Origin: Rhizobium sp. J15
GTDB taxonomy: Bacteria; Pseudomonadota; Alphaproteobacteria; Rhizobiales; Rhizobiaceae
Length of the DNA: 53,573 nucleotides
NCBI RefSeq assembly: GCF_002531825.1
Contig: NZ_NWSX01000040.1
Span: 1-53,573, forward strand
Direction: 5' to 3'
In this document: piece by piece, positions 15,561 to 23,932 of the stretch
Layout: the number at the start of each line of letters is the position of its first letter
Numbering within the stretch: position 1 is the stretch's first letter
Translations under genes and position numbers: made by a program
The notes under the pieces: generated by a model
Database searches by the model: none
What the model was told of the DNA's origin: nothing
What the model saw: only the letters and a program-made list of their open reading frames with translations

Positions 15561-16283
15561 ATGTGCGGACGCATCTTCGTCAAGACATCGCTTGACGAGC
15601 TGATCAGCAATTTTCCCTTCGCGGTGAAGGGCGGAGACATTGACGGGCTTGGTAACCGCTTTCCGCGCTGGAATGGCGCGCCGTCGCAAGATTATCCCAT
15701 CATCATCAGGGATATCGTGCGCGAGCCGGATACGACGGGCCCGATCTTCGTGGCTGCGCGCTGGGGGCTGATGCCGTCCTGGGCCAAGCCAGGCGGCAGG
15801 CCTCCGCCGGTTAATGTCCGTTGCGAGACCATCAGCGGCAACGGCATGTTTCGCGCGGCCTATCGCTCGCGCCGCTGCCTGGTGCCGATCAACGGCTTCT
15901 TCGAATGGAAGGATATTCATGGCACCGGCCGGAACAAGCAGCCCTATGCCATCGCCATGCAGGACGGCTCGGCCTTCGCACTCGCCGGCATCTGGGAGAC
16001 GTGGAAGGACGCGAACGGCGTGTCGATCCGCAACTTCGCTATCGTCACCTGCGAGCCCAACGAAATGATGGCCGACATCCACGACCGGATGCCCGTCATC
16101 CTGCATCGCGAGGATTACGAGCGCTGGCTGTCTCCCGAGCCGGATCCGCACGATCTGATGAAGCCTTTCCCGGCCGAACTGATGACGATGTGGAAGATCG
16201 GCCGGGATGTCGGCTCGCCGAAGAACGACAGGCCCGACATCATCGAAGAAGTCGAGGACGATCCGGAACCGACGCTGATCTAG
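15561..16283 (+). CDS. SOS response-associated peptidase (SRAP, YedK/HMCES-like)
   Basis: This 240-residue protein shields abasic sites in single-stranded DNA by forming a covalent thiazolidine crosslink through its N-terminal cysteine. Key residues are visible: Cys2 in MCGRIF, the NGAPSQ loop, NVRCETI, the Glu of FFEWK and the His of HDRMPVIL. GGAGAG lies 5-6 bp upstream of the ATG, and Met removal would expose Cys2. A LexA box overlaps the promoter, so DNA-damage induction is well supported. Length matches the family. Confidence 0.95.
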   Translation: MCGRIFVKTSLDELISNFPFAVKGGDIDGLGNRFPRWNGAPSQDYPIIIRDIVREPDTTGPIFVAARWGLMPSWAKPGGRPPPVNVRCETISGNGMFRAAYRSRRCLVPINGFFEWKDIHGTGRNKQPYAIAMQDGSAFALAGIWETWKDANGVSIRNFAIVTCEPNEMMADIHDRMPVILHREDYERWLSPEPDPHDLMKPFPAELMTMWKIGRDVGSPKNDRPDIIEEVEDDPEPTLI

Positions 16284-16404
16284 AGCAATTCCGGCCGTGG
16301 CGGCGGCGGCCTTGCGTCCGGAATCTTCTGCCATTCACCGGCTCGGGCGGGAGCCATTCACGAAACCATGCGGCAAACACATCCTCACGAGGAGAGGACA
16401 ACGC

Positions 16405-17103
16405 ATGCAAGACGATATTGGAACGCTCCTGAGGTCGTTCCTCAAGAATGCCCTGCGCAAACAGTCACAGCGCCGCATCCGGGATTTCGGCGGCTATGAT
16501 ATCGGCAAGCGCCGCAATCTTCACATCATCGAACCGATGGCGCGGGATACGGCGGAATTTCTCTGCACCTATCTCTGCATCAGCCTGCGCGGCGAACCGG
16601 CGAGCAAGGAAGGCGTCGCTTCCGCCGTCGCGGCAGCCCTCAGGAATGTTTCCGACGAGCTTGCCTACAGACTGACCCGGCGCAGTGACGAGGGGTGGCG
16701 GACCCTCTGCGATCTTGTGGCGGAGTTTCTGGAAGCCTGCCTGACGATCGACCGGAAGCCCTATGATGGCTCCCTGACGGCCAAGTCCGACTATAATGGC
16801 TGGAAGAGCTGGGAGATGATCCTCAGCGATGAGGCACCTAGGGGCAAATGGCGCCACGCCTGGAAGGAAAAACCCGGCGACGATTTCATCGGTTTCCACG
16901 GCGATGCCTGCATGGGGCGGATCTTCAAGATCGAGCTAACGGGATATGAGGAGCGCTGGTACTGGCTGATATCAGCCGACGGTAGCCCCCGGCGCGGCTG
17001 GCCGGCGGCGGGGTACGAGGCGAGCGCGCGGAGTGCGGCGTGTCGGGTGGAGCGGATTTATTTTGCGCTGGTGAGGGGTGTGGAGAGGATTGGTGGTGGG
17101 TGA
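16405..17103 (+). CDS. Hypothetical protein
   Basis: This 232-residue protein has no domain I recognise. GAGGAGAGG lies about 7 bp before the ATG at 16405. The N-terminal half is helical and basic (RKQSQRRIRDFGGYDIGKRR); the C-terminal half is rich in Trp and aromatic residues (YEERWYWLIS). No signal peptide or membrane segment is seen. Its normal GC-rich codon use contrasts with the AT-rich operon that follows on the opposite strand. Confidence 0.65.
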   Translation: MQDDIGTLLRSFLKNALRKQSQRRIRDFGGYDIGKRRNLHIIEPMARDTAEFLCTYLCISLRGEPASKEGVASAVAAALRNVSDELAYRLTRRSDEGWRTLCDLVAEFLEACLTIDRKPYDGSLTAKSDYNGWKSWEMILSDEAPRGKWRHAWKEKPGDDFIGFHGDACMGRIFKIELTGYEERWYWLISADGSPRRGWPAAGYEASARSAACRVERIYFALVRGVERIGGG

Positions 17104-17198
17104 GTGGAATTTGGCAACTGCGTGGGTGAGGCGGCCAGGTTGGCCTGCTTTCGCCTCGCTTCGTTTGGGCGAGTATCTCAATATTTTTCAAATCTAAT

Positions 17199-18230
17199 CT
17201 ATCGGCTCACCGCCCGAGAAATCCATTGGTTTATACGAACTGAAATCCAAAAGCTTGGGCTGCGTCCGCCTAAGCGACCATTAAGTGCTGCATTTCTTAT
17301 CTGATCGGTGCCCCAGCATTCCACTAAGCTTGTGCCGCTGGCAGAATAAATTTCACGCGCCGCCCTAGCATAGCCTCCATCTGCTTCACGATATCGTCTG
17401 AAGCTATAGCGATCTGTAATGGCATCTACTCTTGGCACCCATCCCCGCGCATTAGTGGCATATCTAATAGGATGCACTGATGCGTAATCAGAGTGAGCGA
17501 TATTCAAATTAGGAAATCTTCGGACAAGGTTATCGGTAAGGGCAAATTCAGTTGCGTCAAATGCTCCGGCGGAATCTGTACCATACCCAGTGTCCACGAC
17601 GTACTTAGGGTACGCTGATGAAGAAACAAAAAGCGTATGTGGCGCGTAATTTCCGACAGTGTCTTGGATAAACTGTGAAGCTATCGCCTCGTAGTTTGGC
17701 AACATGCCCCGAGGAATAAAATATATCGATCCGCCAACAATTATATTGTCTGGGGATGTTGCTTCTAGCGCCCAAATCATTAGTTGTCTTATCAATATCG
17801 CATCTGTTGCGCCGCCACGTATGCAGATCTTTCCAAAGCTTGATACAAGGCTACTAACTTGAGCGCAAAAATCAGCCTTTGTCCCGTCTTCTTCATATAG
17901 CGCGCAGGGTATTATCGGATATTCTGCATAGCCGGAAAGGAAGTTTATCCAGTTTCTGTAACCATCATCTTGATCAAAAAAAGAAATAATTTCTTCGTTG
18001 ATCAAATCGCTCTCTGTTGAAAGATCCAATATAAAATTGTTTCTTCCATAAACCTCTATAACCTGCTCCATTCTCCTAGTCGCGGAACCGTCTGGGAGAC
18101 CCTTTGTTTTTCGCGAACGCGTCAACTCAAATGCTGGTAAAATATGAGACTTAATCTCGCTCGTAAGAAATTTAAGAGCGCGCAACTCGGAATCGGTAGT
18201 TTTTAGGACTGGAACGTATTTCCGACTCAT
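17199..18230 (-). CDS. T4 beta-protein-like family protein
   Basis: This 343-residue protein begins KYVPVLKTTDSELRALKFL and continues HILPAFELTRSRK, the start pattern I associate with the beta protein family named after phage T4 (PF14350), whose function is unknown. The rest (NNFILDLSTES, YPIIPCALYEEDG, NIIVGGSIYF, PHTLFVSSSAYP) has the alternating strand-helix pattern of a TIM-barrel-like fold, which is inference. Its ATG overlaps the ImmA/IrrE stop codon as TGATG. It is the last gene of an AT-rich operon. In other genomes such proteins often stand beside ImmA/IrrE genes; that is recalled, not checked. Confidence 0.7.
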   Translation of the reverse strand: MSRKYVPVLKTTDSELRALKFLTSEIKSHILPAFELTRSRKTKGLPDGSATRRMEQVIEVYGRNNFILDLSTESDLINEEIISFFDQDDGYRNWINFLSGYAEYPIIPCALYEEDGTKADFCAQVSSLVSSFGKICIRGGATDAILIRQLMIWALEATSPDNIIVGGSIYFIPRGMLPNYEAIASQFIQDTVGNYAPHTLFVSSSAYPKYVVDTGYGTDSAGAFDATEFALTDNLVRRFPNLNIAHSDYASVHPIRYATNARGWVPRVDAITDRYSFRRYREADGGYARAAREIYSASGTSLVECWGTDQIRNAALNGRLGGRSPSFWISVRINQWISRAVSR

Positions 18231-18766
18231 CAATCAATCTCAAGGTGACGAGTTACGTTATCAATCCTAAATTGGGTTGCCAATTCGGAAACACCAAATT
18301 CGCGTGCAATAGCGCTGACGTTGTCGCCATATTCTTGCTTCACCATGAGAAACCGATCTTCTGGCATCAATAAGCGGGCGGCAAATTCATTGGCCTCATA
18401 CTCTCGCGGATTTGCCTGCTGATCGCGCCTAAATATCGCCTTGTCTTCAAAATTCCCTAGATGACGATGTAAGAAGTAGTGTCCAAGCTCATGGGCTATA
18501 GTAAATCGACGTCTATTCGGGTGATGCAGCGCATTGACGCCAAGCATCCAGTATCCGTCCTTCTTTTTGAGATAGCCAGATATTTCATTAGGCAGGCTTT
18601 CTAGAGATATCTTAAGGCCAATAGAAGTGGCGAGTCCCTCAACATCCAAGGGCTGCATCCGTAAATTCCGACCCTCTGCTAGACGAAGTGCATCGCGTGC
18701 GGCCGTTGATGTATTGTATGTTTCGGGGGGGCGCGGAGCCGTAACGGACTTTTTCAAAATTGCCAT
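18230..18766 (-). CDS. ImmA/IrrE-family metallopeptidase
   Basis: This 178-residue protein has the zinc motif HELGHYFLH with the downstream glutamate in EYEANEFAARLLMP, the signature of ImmA/IrrE (COG2856) peptidases. These cleave repressors, as ImmA does to ImmR in ICEBs1 and IrrE to DdrO in Deinococcus. There is no HTH domain in the same chain, and the usual XRE partner is absent; it is instead linked by one-base overlaps to a membrane protein upstream (TAATG) and the beta-family protein downstream (TGATG). It probably senses stress or invasion for this operon. Confidence 0.9.
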   Translation of the reverse strand: MAILKKSVTAPRPPETYNTSTAARDALRLAEGRNLRMQPLDVEGLATSIGLKISLESLPNEISGYLKKKDGYWMLGVNALHHPNRRRFTIAHELGHYFLHRHLGNFEDKAIFRRDQQANPREYEANEFAARLLMPEDRFLMVKQEYGDNVSAIAREFGVSELATQFRIDNVTRHLEID

Positions 18767-19329
18767 TATTGTTCTTCCTGGTCACTTGCGGCTGCCAATC
18801 GAGACTCTACCTCTTCAAGTCGTGCTGCGATATCGCCAATACTCTCCAGCCTTTCCTGGATCGCTTCGGCTTCAATTTCGCTGGCGAGAGAAACCTCTTT
18901 CCGTACTAATTCATGGAAAAGTATCGACTTCAAATAGATGTCAAAACGCTTCGCAGTAAGCTCATCCACGGCTGATTCGACTTGATTTGTGGAATGCTGT
19001 TTTATTAAAAAAAATGAAATTACGCCGAAAACGAAAAATGTTGAGACAAGTATTTGAACAGTAGTTGAGTAAAATCCATTTATGGATGACAAAAATGAGT
19101 TCGCATCTATTAAGCCTCCATTTCGGAGTAATTTGTAAACTGTCGCCGTCTCTTCGGTGCTGAGTTCGCTAAGTCGATCCTTTACTAGAATTCCATGTAT
19201 GGATGCTAACGATTTGGAAATGGGATTGCCAACCAGCAGGGCGGCGCTGCTCAAGAACACCAGCGTACCAACGGCTGTTCCCAAAAAAATAGAAATCACC
19301 GTAACCCATGAGGTATTGTTCTTTTGCAT
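18766..19329 (-). CDS. Two-TM membrane protein with C-terminal coiled coil
   Basis: The protein (187 residues from the ATG at 19329; a GTG at 19362 would add 11) has two hydrophobic segments, VTVISIFLGTAVGTLVFLSS near the N-terminus and ILVSTFFVFGVISFFLI in the middle. They are separated by about 60 residues, and a charged helical tail follows (AIQERLESIGDIAARLEEVE) that should form a coiled coil. It is first in the three-gene operon. I recognise no family. A membrane effector or sensor is possible. The DNA is clearly AT-rich. Confidence 0.75.
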   Translation of the reverse strand: MQKNNTSWVTVISIFLGTAVGTLVFLSSAALLVGNPISKSLASIHGILVKDRLSELSTEETATVYKLLRNGGLIDANSFLSSINGFYSTTVQILVSTFFVFGVISFFLIKQHSTNQVESAVDELTAKRFDIYLKSILFHELVRKEVSLASEIEAEAIQERLESIGDIAARLEEVESRLAAASDQEEQ

Positions 19330-19421
19330 ACCAAAATCTCGCGTCGGGACCAGAGAAAACACGTCATCGTAATGAAGCGTAAGTTTCTAACAAAATAATG
19401 CGGCTGTATTAAATAAAGTAT

Positions 19422-22373
19422 CTATCGCCCCGGCCGCCCAGTCTTACCCTTTGTCCTGCCCTTGCGCTTCTGCTCGCTCGGCTCCTCATAGCTCCCGGCG
19501 CCAACCCGCCCGCGCACAACCGGCCGCACGTCGTCGTCGCGGTCCGGTTGGCCCTCCAGCAGCGGCGAGAAGCGCTTCGTGCCCTTTGAGGCGTCCGGCT
19601 TTTCCGGCACCTGGCCGATCACCGGTTTTTCGGTGCGGCCGACCGTCATCTCGTCGAGGTCGTTCTTGCGGAAGAGGCTCTTGCCGGCGGGGGTGGTGGG
19701 GTCGTGGCCCATTTCGTCGAGGGTCGGCTTGGCGAAGTAGGAGGGGGCGGCATCCGCGGCTTTCCCCTCCCCAACCCTCCCCACAGGGGGGAGGGAGCCT
19801 GTCGAGGTTGCGGCACCCGTCTTCTTTCGGCCGCCTTCCATCGCCTTCGATTCTTCGCGCGCCATCGGATCGTCCATGACGGCCAGTTCGGCGGCCTTGA
19901 GGCGTTTGATTTCGTCGCGCAGGCGGGCGGCTTTTTCGAAGTCGAGGTCGGCGGCGGCGTCGCGCATGTTTTTTTCGAGCGCGTTGAGATGGGCCTGCAG
20001 GTTGTTGCCGACGAGGTTGCCGCCATCGGCGAAGCCCTTGCCCGAGACGCCCGAGATATCGGCGCGGACGTGGTCGCGTTCGTAGACGCTGTCGAGGATG
20101 TCGGAGATCTTGGCCTTGACCGATTCCGGGGTGATGCCGTTTTCGAGGTTGTAGGCCATCTGCTTTTCGCGGCGGCGCGCGGTCTCGTCCATGGCGCGCT
20201 GCATGGAGCCGGTCACCTGGTCGGCATAGAGGATGACCTTGCCGTCGACGTTACGCGCGGCGCGGCCGATCGTCTGGATCAGCGAGGTCTCGGAGCGCAG
20301 GAAGCCTTCCTTGTCGGCGTCGAGGATGGCGACGAAGCCGCATTCGGGAATGTCGAGGCCTTCGCGCAGGAGGTTGATGCCGACGAGCACGTCGAAGGCG
20401 CCGAGGCGCAGGTCGCGGATGATTTCGATACGCTCCAGCGTGTCGATGTCGGAGTGCATGTAGCGCACGCGCACGCCCTGCTCATGCAGATATTCCGTGA
20501 GGTCTTCGGCCATGCGCTTGGTCAGCACGGTGCAGAGGGTGCGGTAGCCCTTGGCGGCGGTCTCGCGGATCTCGCCGAGCACGTCGTCGACCTGGGTGCG
20601 GGCGGAGCGGACCTCGACCGGCGGGTCGATCAGGCCCGTGGGGCGGATGACCTGTTCGGCGAAAACGCCGCCGGACTGGTCCATCTCCCAGCCGCCGGGG
20701 GTGGCCGAAACGGCGATGGTGTCCGGGCGCATGGCGTCCCATTCCTCGAAGCGCAGCGGCCGGTTGTCCATGCAGGAGGGCAGGCGGAAGCCGTATTCGG
20801 CCAGCGTCGCCTTGCGGCGGAAGTCGCCGCGATACATGCCGCCGATCTGCGGCACGGTGACATGGCTTTCGTCGATGAAGACGATGGCGTTGTCGGGGAT
20901 GTATTCGAACAGCGTCGGCGGCGGATCGCCGGGGTTGCGGCCGGTGAGATAGCGCGAATAGTTCTCGATGCCCTGGCAGGAGCCGGTCGCTTCCAGCATC
21001 TCGATATCGTAGCGGGTGCGCTGCTCCAGGCGCTGGGCCTCCAGCAGGCGGCCGGCCTTTTCGAGCTCGGCGAGGCGCAGCCGCAGCTCTTCCTTGATCG
21101 CCTTGATGGCGCCGTTCAGCGTCGGGCGCGGGGTGACATAGTGCGAATTGGCGTAGATCTTCACCGATTTCAGGTCGCCGGTCTTCTGGCCGGTCAGCGG
21201 GTCGAACTCGGTGATGGCGTCGATCTCGTCGCCGAACATGCTTATGCGCCAGGCCGCGTCTTCCAAGTGGGCGGGGAAGATTTCGATGGTGTCACCGCGC
21301 ACGCGGAAGGAACCGCGCGTGAAATCCATGTCGCGGCGCTTATATTGCTGGGCGACGAGATCGGCCAGCAGCTGGCGCTGGTCCAGCCGGTCGCCGACCG
21401 ACATCTGGAAGGTCATGGCCGTATAGGTTTCGACCGAGCCGATACCATAAATGCAGGAGACCGAGGCGACGATGATGCAGTCGTCGCGTTCGAGCAGCGA
21501 GCGCGTCGCCGAGTGGCGCATGCGGTCGATCTGCTCGTTGATCGAGCTTTCCTTCTCGATATAGGTGTCGGAGCGCGGCACATAGGCTTCCGGCTGGTAA
21601 TAATCGTAGTAGGAAACGAAGTATTCCACCGCATTGTCGGGGAAGAAGTTCTTGAATTCGGAATAGAGCTGGGCGGCCAGCGTCTTGTTCGGCGCCAGGA
21701 TGACGGCCGGGCGCTGCGTTTCCTCGATCACCTTGGCCATGGTGAAGGTCTTGCCCGAGCCGGTGACGCCGAGCAGCACCTGGCTGCGGTCGCCATTCTC
21801 CAGCCCCTCGACGAGATCGCGGATGGCTGTCGGCTGGTCGCCGGCGGGCTTGTATTCGGAGTCCATGCGGATGGTGATGCCGCCTTCGGATTTGTCCGGA
21901 CGGGCAGGGCGGTGCGGCGTCCAGATCTTGCCGTTCTTGTGCAGCGGATTGCCGCTCTCGATCAGCTTCGACAGCGCCTCGACAGTGGCGGTGACGCCGC
22001 CGGGCGCGAGCTTGTCGGCATCCTCGAGCGAGATGTCGAGGCCGGCGACCGGGTTGAGACCGGCGGCGGCTCGGGTCTTGGGGTCGCTGGAGCCGCCGAT
22101 GGACACGCCGCGCGCGGTCTTGCCGACGGTGGCCTTCTTGTTGACGCTGACGGCTTCGGAATGCTTGCGCGCCGCATTCTCCACCGCCTTGCGGTGCTTG
22201 CCGGCCTTGGAGGCGATGTCGCGCTGGCTCTCGACGCCGGATGCTTCCGCATCGGCCTCCAGCTGCTTCACCCAGTCGGCAACGGAGCCGGAAAGCGGCG
22301 CGCCTTCAAAGGACGATTGCGGGGCTTCCTCGAAACCATTCGAGGTCGGAGATTTTTTCGGAGATCTGGCCAT
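19422..22373 (-). CDS. uvrB: Excinuclease ABC subunit B
   Basis: UvrB loads on damaged DNA with UvrA and recruits UvrC for nucleotide excision repair. Visible parts are YKPAGDQPTAI, Walker A GVTGSGKTFTMAKVI, the damage-probing hairpin YYDYYQPEAYVPRSDTYIEK, the DESH box, helicase motifs QTIGRAARNVDG, and the C-terminal UVR motif DFEKAARLRDEIKRLK. At 983 residues it is about 300 longer than E. coli UvrB, with some 160 extra residues before the core and about 120 after the UVR motif, both low in complexity. The ATG at 22373 (MARSPKKS) is preferred over one 17 codons upstream. No GTTC-N7-GTTC box was seen upstream. Confidence 0.97.
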   Translation of the reverse strand: MARSPKKSPTSNGFEEAPQSSFEGAPLSGSVADWVKQLEADAEASGVESQRDIASKAGKHRKAVENAARKHSEAVSVNKKATVGKTARGVSIGGSSDPKTRAAAGLNPVAGLDISLEDADKLAPGGVTATVEALSKLIESGNPLHKNGKIWTPHRPARPDKSEGGITIRMDSEYKPAGDQPTAIRDLVEGLENGDRSQVLLGVTGSGKTFTMAKVIEETQRPAVILAPNKTLAAQLYSEFKNFFPDNAVEYFVSYYDYYQPEAYVPRSDTYIEKESSINEQIDRMRHSATRSLLERDDCIIVASVSCIYGIGSVETYTAMTFQMSVGDRLDQRQLLADLVAQQYKRRDMDFTRGSFRVRGDTIEIFPAHLEDAAWRISMFGDEIDAITEFDPLTGQKTGDLKSVKIYANSHYVTPRPTLNGAIKAIKEELRLRLAELEKAGRLLEAQRLEQRTRYDIEMLEATGSCQGIENYSRYLTGRNPGDPPPTLFEYIPDNAIVFIDESHVTVPQIGGMYRGDFRRKATLAEYGFRLPSCMDNRPLRFEEWDAMRPDTIAVSATPGGWEMDQSGGVFAEQVIRPTGLIDPPVEVRSARTQVDDVLGEIRETAAKGYRTLCTVLTKRMAEDLTEYLHEQGVRVRYMHSDIDTLERIEIIRDLRLGAFDVLVGINLLREGLDIPECGFVAILDADKEGFLRSETSLIQTIGRAARNVDGKVILYADQVTGSMQRAMDETARRREKQMAYNLENGITPESVKAKISDILDSVYERDHVRADISGVSGKGFADGGNLVGNNLQAHLNALEKNMRDAAADLDFEKAARLRDEIKRLKAAELAVMDDPMAREESKAMEGGRKKTGAATSTGSLPPVGRVGEGKAADAAPSYFAKPTLDEMGHDPTTPAGKSLFRKNDLDEMTVGRTEKPVIGQVPEKPDASKGTKRFSPLLEGQPDRDDDVRPVVRGRVGAGSYEEPSEQKRKGRTKGKTGRPGR
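19764..19800. repeat. Palindromic repeat inside the uvrB 3' coding region
   Basis: The bases cccctccccaaccctccccacagggg and the following ggaggg look like the short GC-rich hairpin repeat usually found between rhizobial genes. Here they are translated in frame as SLPPVGRVGEGK in the low-complexity tail of UvrB. Insertion of a mobile palindrome into the gene is inferred. Confidence 0.55.
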
Positions 22374-22540
22374 GGCGCGAATATGGAGAGAGTCATCGGG
22401 AAAGGGAAGAGGCAAAGAGTACAAAAGGGAAACGAATGAATCGTTCGGGGTGGTGAATAGTTGATGCCGTTAGAGGCTGAGCTTGTCGTGCGGCAGGGAT
22501 GTGGTCGTGTGAGGCGCAGGTGGCAGCCGGTTATGGTTGC

Positions 22541-22790
22541 CCTTCGCTTGCGCTCTGTGCATTCGCGGCTTTGCCGCTCACCCCCTCATCTGCCCTGACG
22601 GGCATCTTCTCCCCGGCGGGGAGAAGAGAGACCAAGACGCGCTGTCGCCATTCCCGCCGTAAGGGTCTCAAGGACGCGAGGCGTTGCCACGATTCCGCTT
22701 CTCCCCAGCGGGGAGAAGATGCCGGCAGGCAGATGAGGGGGCGAGTGGCAAGCCGCGAGTGCACGGAGCGCAAGCGAAGGGCAAGCGACG
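22541..22790. repeat. RIME-like inverted repeat element B
   Basis: A long imperfect palindrome: 22541-22626 (cccttcgcttgcgctctgtgc, then ccccctcatctgccc, then a cttctccccggcggggagaag hairpin) is repeated in reverse at 22697-22790. Motifs agree with element A at 7146-7305. It occupies most of the gap 22374-22870, which otherwise holds no gene. Confidence 0.75.
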
Positions 22791-22832
22791 CTTGTCGACA
22801 AGGACAGAAGGCGACCCGGCACCCCCACCTCG

Positions 22833-22876
22833 TCCTTCGAGGCTCCAGCCTTCGGCTTCCGTGCCTGAGAATGAGG
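22833..22876. repeat. Dispersed intergenic repeat, copy 2 (cttcgaggctc family)
   Basis: It resembles 1337-1385, with ccttcgaggctcc, a short inverted arm and CTGAGAATGAGG. It runs into the possible start codon of the DUF982 gene at 22871. Confidence 0.45.
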
Positions 22877-23263
22877 CTCTCTTGGGTGCTGCCACCGGAG
22901 CCGCAGTGGAACCGTGATCGGCTTTCCGCAGTTACTTTTGCAGTCCATTCAGCTGCAGGTGCGACTGCCATTAGCGACCATTCCGCCTTCTGGAAGAAAC
23001 CGATCTCCATCAACCTCGATACCGGCGAACGGCTGGTTCTCCGCTCACCGCAGGATGCGCTGTATGCACTGGTGTCCGACTGGCCGATCAATGGCGGGGT
23101 TCATCAGCAGCGGGCGATCGATTTCTGCCGTGCCTGGCTTGCCGGGCGGATGCCGGCGGAGACGGTGCGGCAGGCCTTCATCCTCGCGGCGCTGGAGGCC
23201 GGCGTGCCGATCGCCGATGATGAGAATGGGACCGCGAGTTCGGTTTCAAACCCCCAGGTATAG
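22871..23263 (+). CDS. DUF982 domain protein
   Basis: The last 85 residues (FWKKPISINLDTGERLVLRS, then a WP-containing helix and RAIDFCRAWLAGRM, ending VRQAFILAALEAGVPI) match DUF982, a small soluble family abundant in rhizobia with no known function. The start is doubtful: the only in-frame ATG (22871) lies in a dispersed repeat without a ribosome site, and a GTG at 22886 is the next choice. A typical DUF982 protein of 80-100 residues would begin near 22960, so the 5' end may have been rebuilt by the repeat. Confidence 0.65.
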   Translation: MRLSWVLPPEPQWNRDRLSAVTFAVHSAAGATAISDHSAFWKKPISINLDTGERLVLRSPQDALYALVSDWPINGGVHQQRAIDFCRAWLAGRMPAETVRQAFILAALEAGVPIADDENGTASSVSNPQV

Positions 23264-23411
23264 AGGGACGGACATAGTCCGTATCGAGGTGTCACGCGGT
23301 GACACGCGCGGCATCGACAATGTTTATTTTCGTGTATTGCAAATATTGTTCGCGCTATGTTTGTAGGAATGCGCAGCGTTATCACGCTGCGATTCTTGGA
23401 GATCCATCTGA

Positions 23412-23801
23412 ATGAGAATAAAACTCCTTGCTTGCGCTGCCATGCTGATGCTGGCCGGCTGTAATGCTCCCGTGTCTCAATCCGTAGCGGATTCGCAGCG
23501 GCCTCCCTCGAATGACGTCCGGCAGAACTTCATCAACATCGTCTTCAAGAGAAGTTACCGGCACGAAGCGGGAGAAGTCGTCTGGGCCCGCATTTCGAGC
23601 GTGGTGCTGATCGAGCCCGAGAAGAAGATCTATGCTTATTGCGTGCGGGTAGTGCCCAAGCGCAGCTGGGGAGACTGGGCTTATCTCGGCGTCTCCTTCA
23701 CGGATGGCAAAATACTCGGTGCGACGGCGAATGACCAGCGCTGCAAAGACAAGCGGCTGCGTTACTACCCGTTTAATGAGCTGACCGGCATGAAGACCTG
23801 A
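23412..23801 (+). CDS. Small lipoprotein, tandem paralogue 1
   Basis: This 129-residue protein has a lipoprotein signal with lipobox LAGC (mature N-terminal Cys at about residue 17). The body shares QSVADSQRPPSN, ISSVVL, PEKKIYAYC and DKRLRYY with the next gene, so the pair arose by duplication. Four cysteines in the mature part may be paired. I recognise no named family. Membrane-anchored periplasmic location is inferred. Confidence 0.8.
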   Translation: MRIKLLACAAMLMLAGCNAPVSQSVADSQRPPSNDVRQNFINIVFKRSYRHEAGEVVWARISSVVLIEPEKKIYAYCVRVVPKRSWGDWAYLGVSFTDGKILGATANDQRCKDKRLRYYPFNELTGMKT

Positions 23802-23932
23802 CGCGGGAGCGCGGGCTGAGGCCGCGTCGCCGTTCCTGCTTTGGCGAGCGGCGCGACATGCCTCCGGCCTCGTGGGAGTGGCGCCATCCGGAAGCTCGGT
23901 CCATCGATTTTCAAAGCGAAAGATCCAACCGA

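Noticed and set aside
19704..22439. 911-residue open frame opposite uvrB on the plus strand
   Set aside because: It is the reverse shadow of uvrB in GC-rich DNA. It has no family motif and would fully overlap a gene with clear catalytic motifs.
22374..22500. Possible LexA box upstream of uvrB
   Set aside because: Only isolated GTTC or GAA-type pieces occur; no pair with a 7-bp spacer was found.
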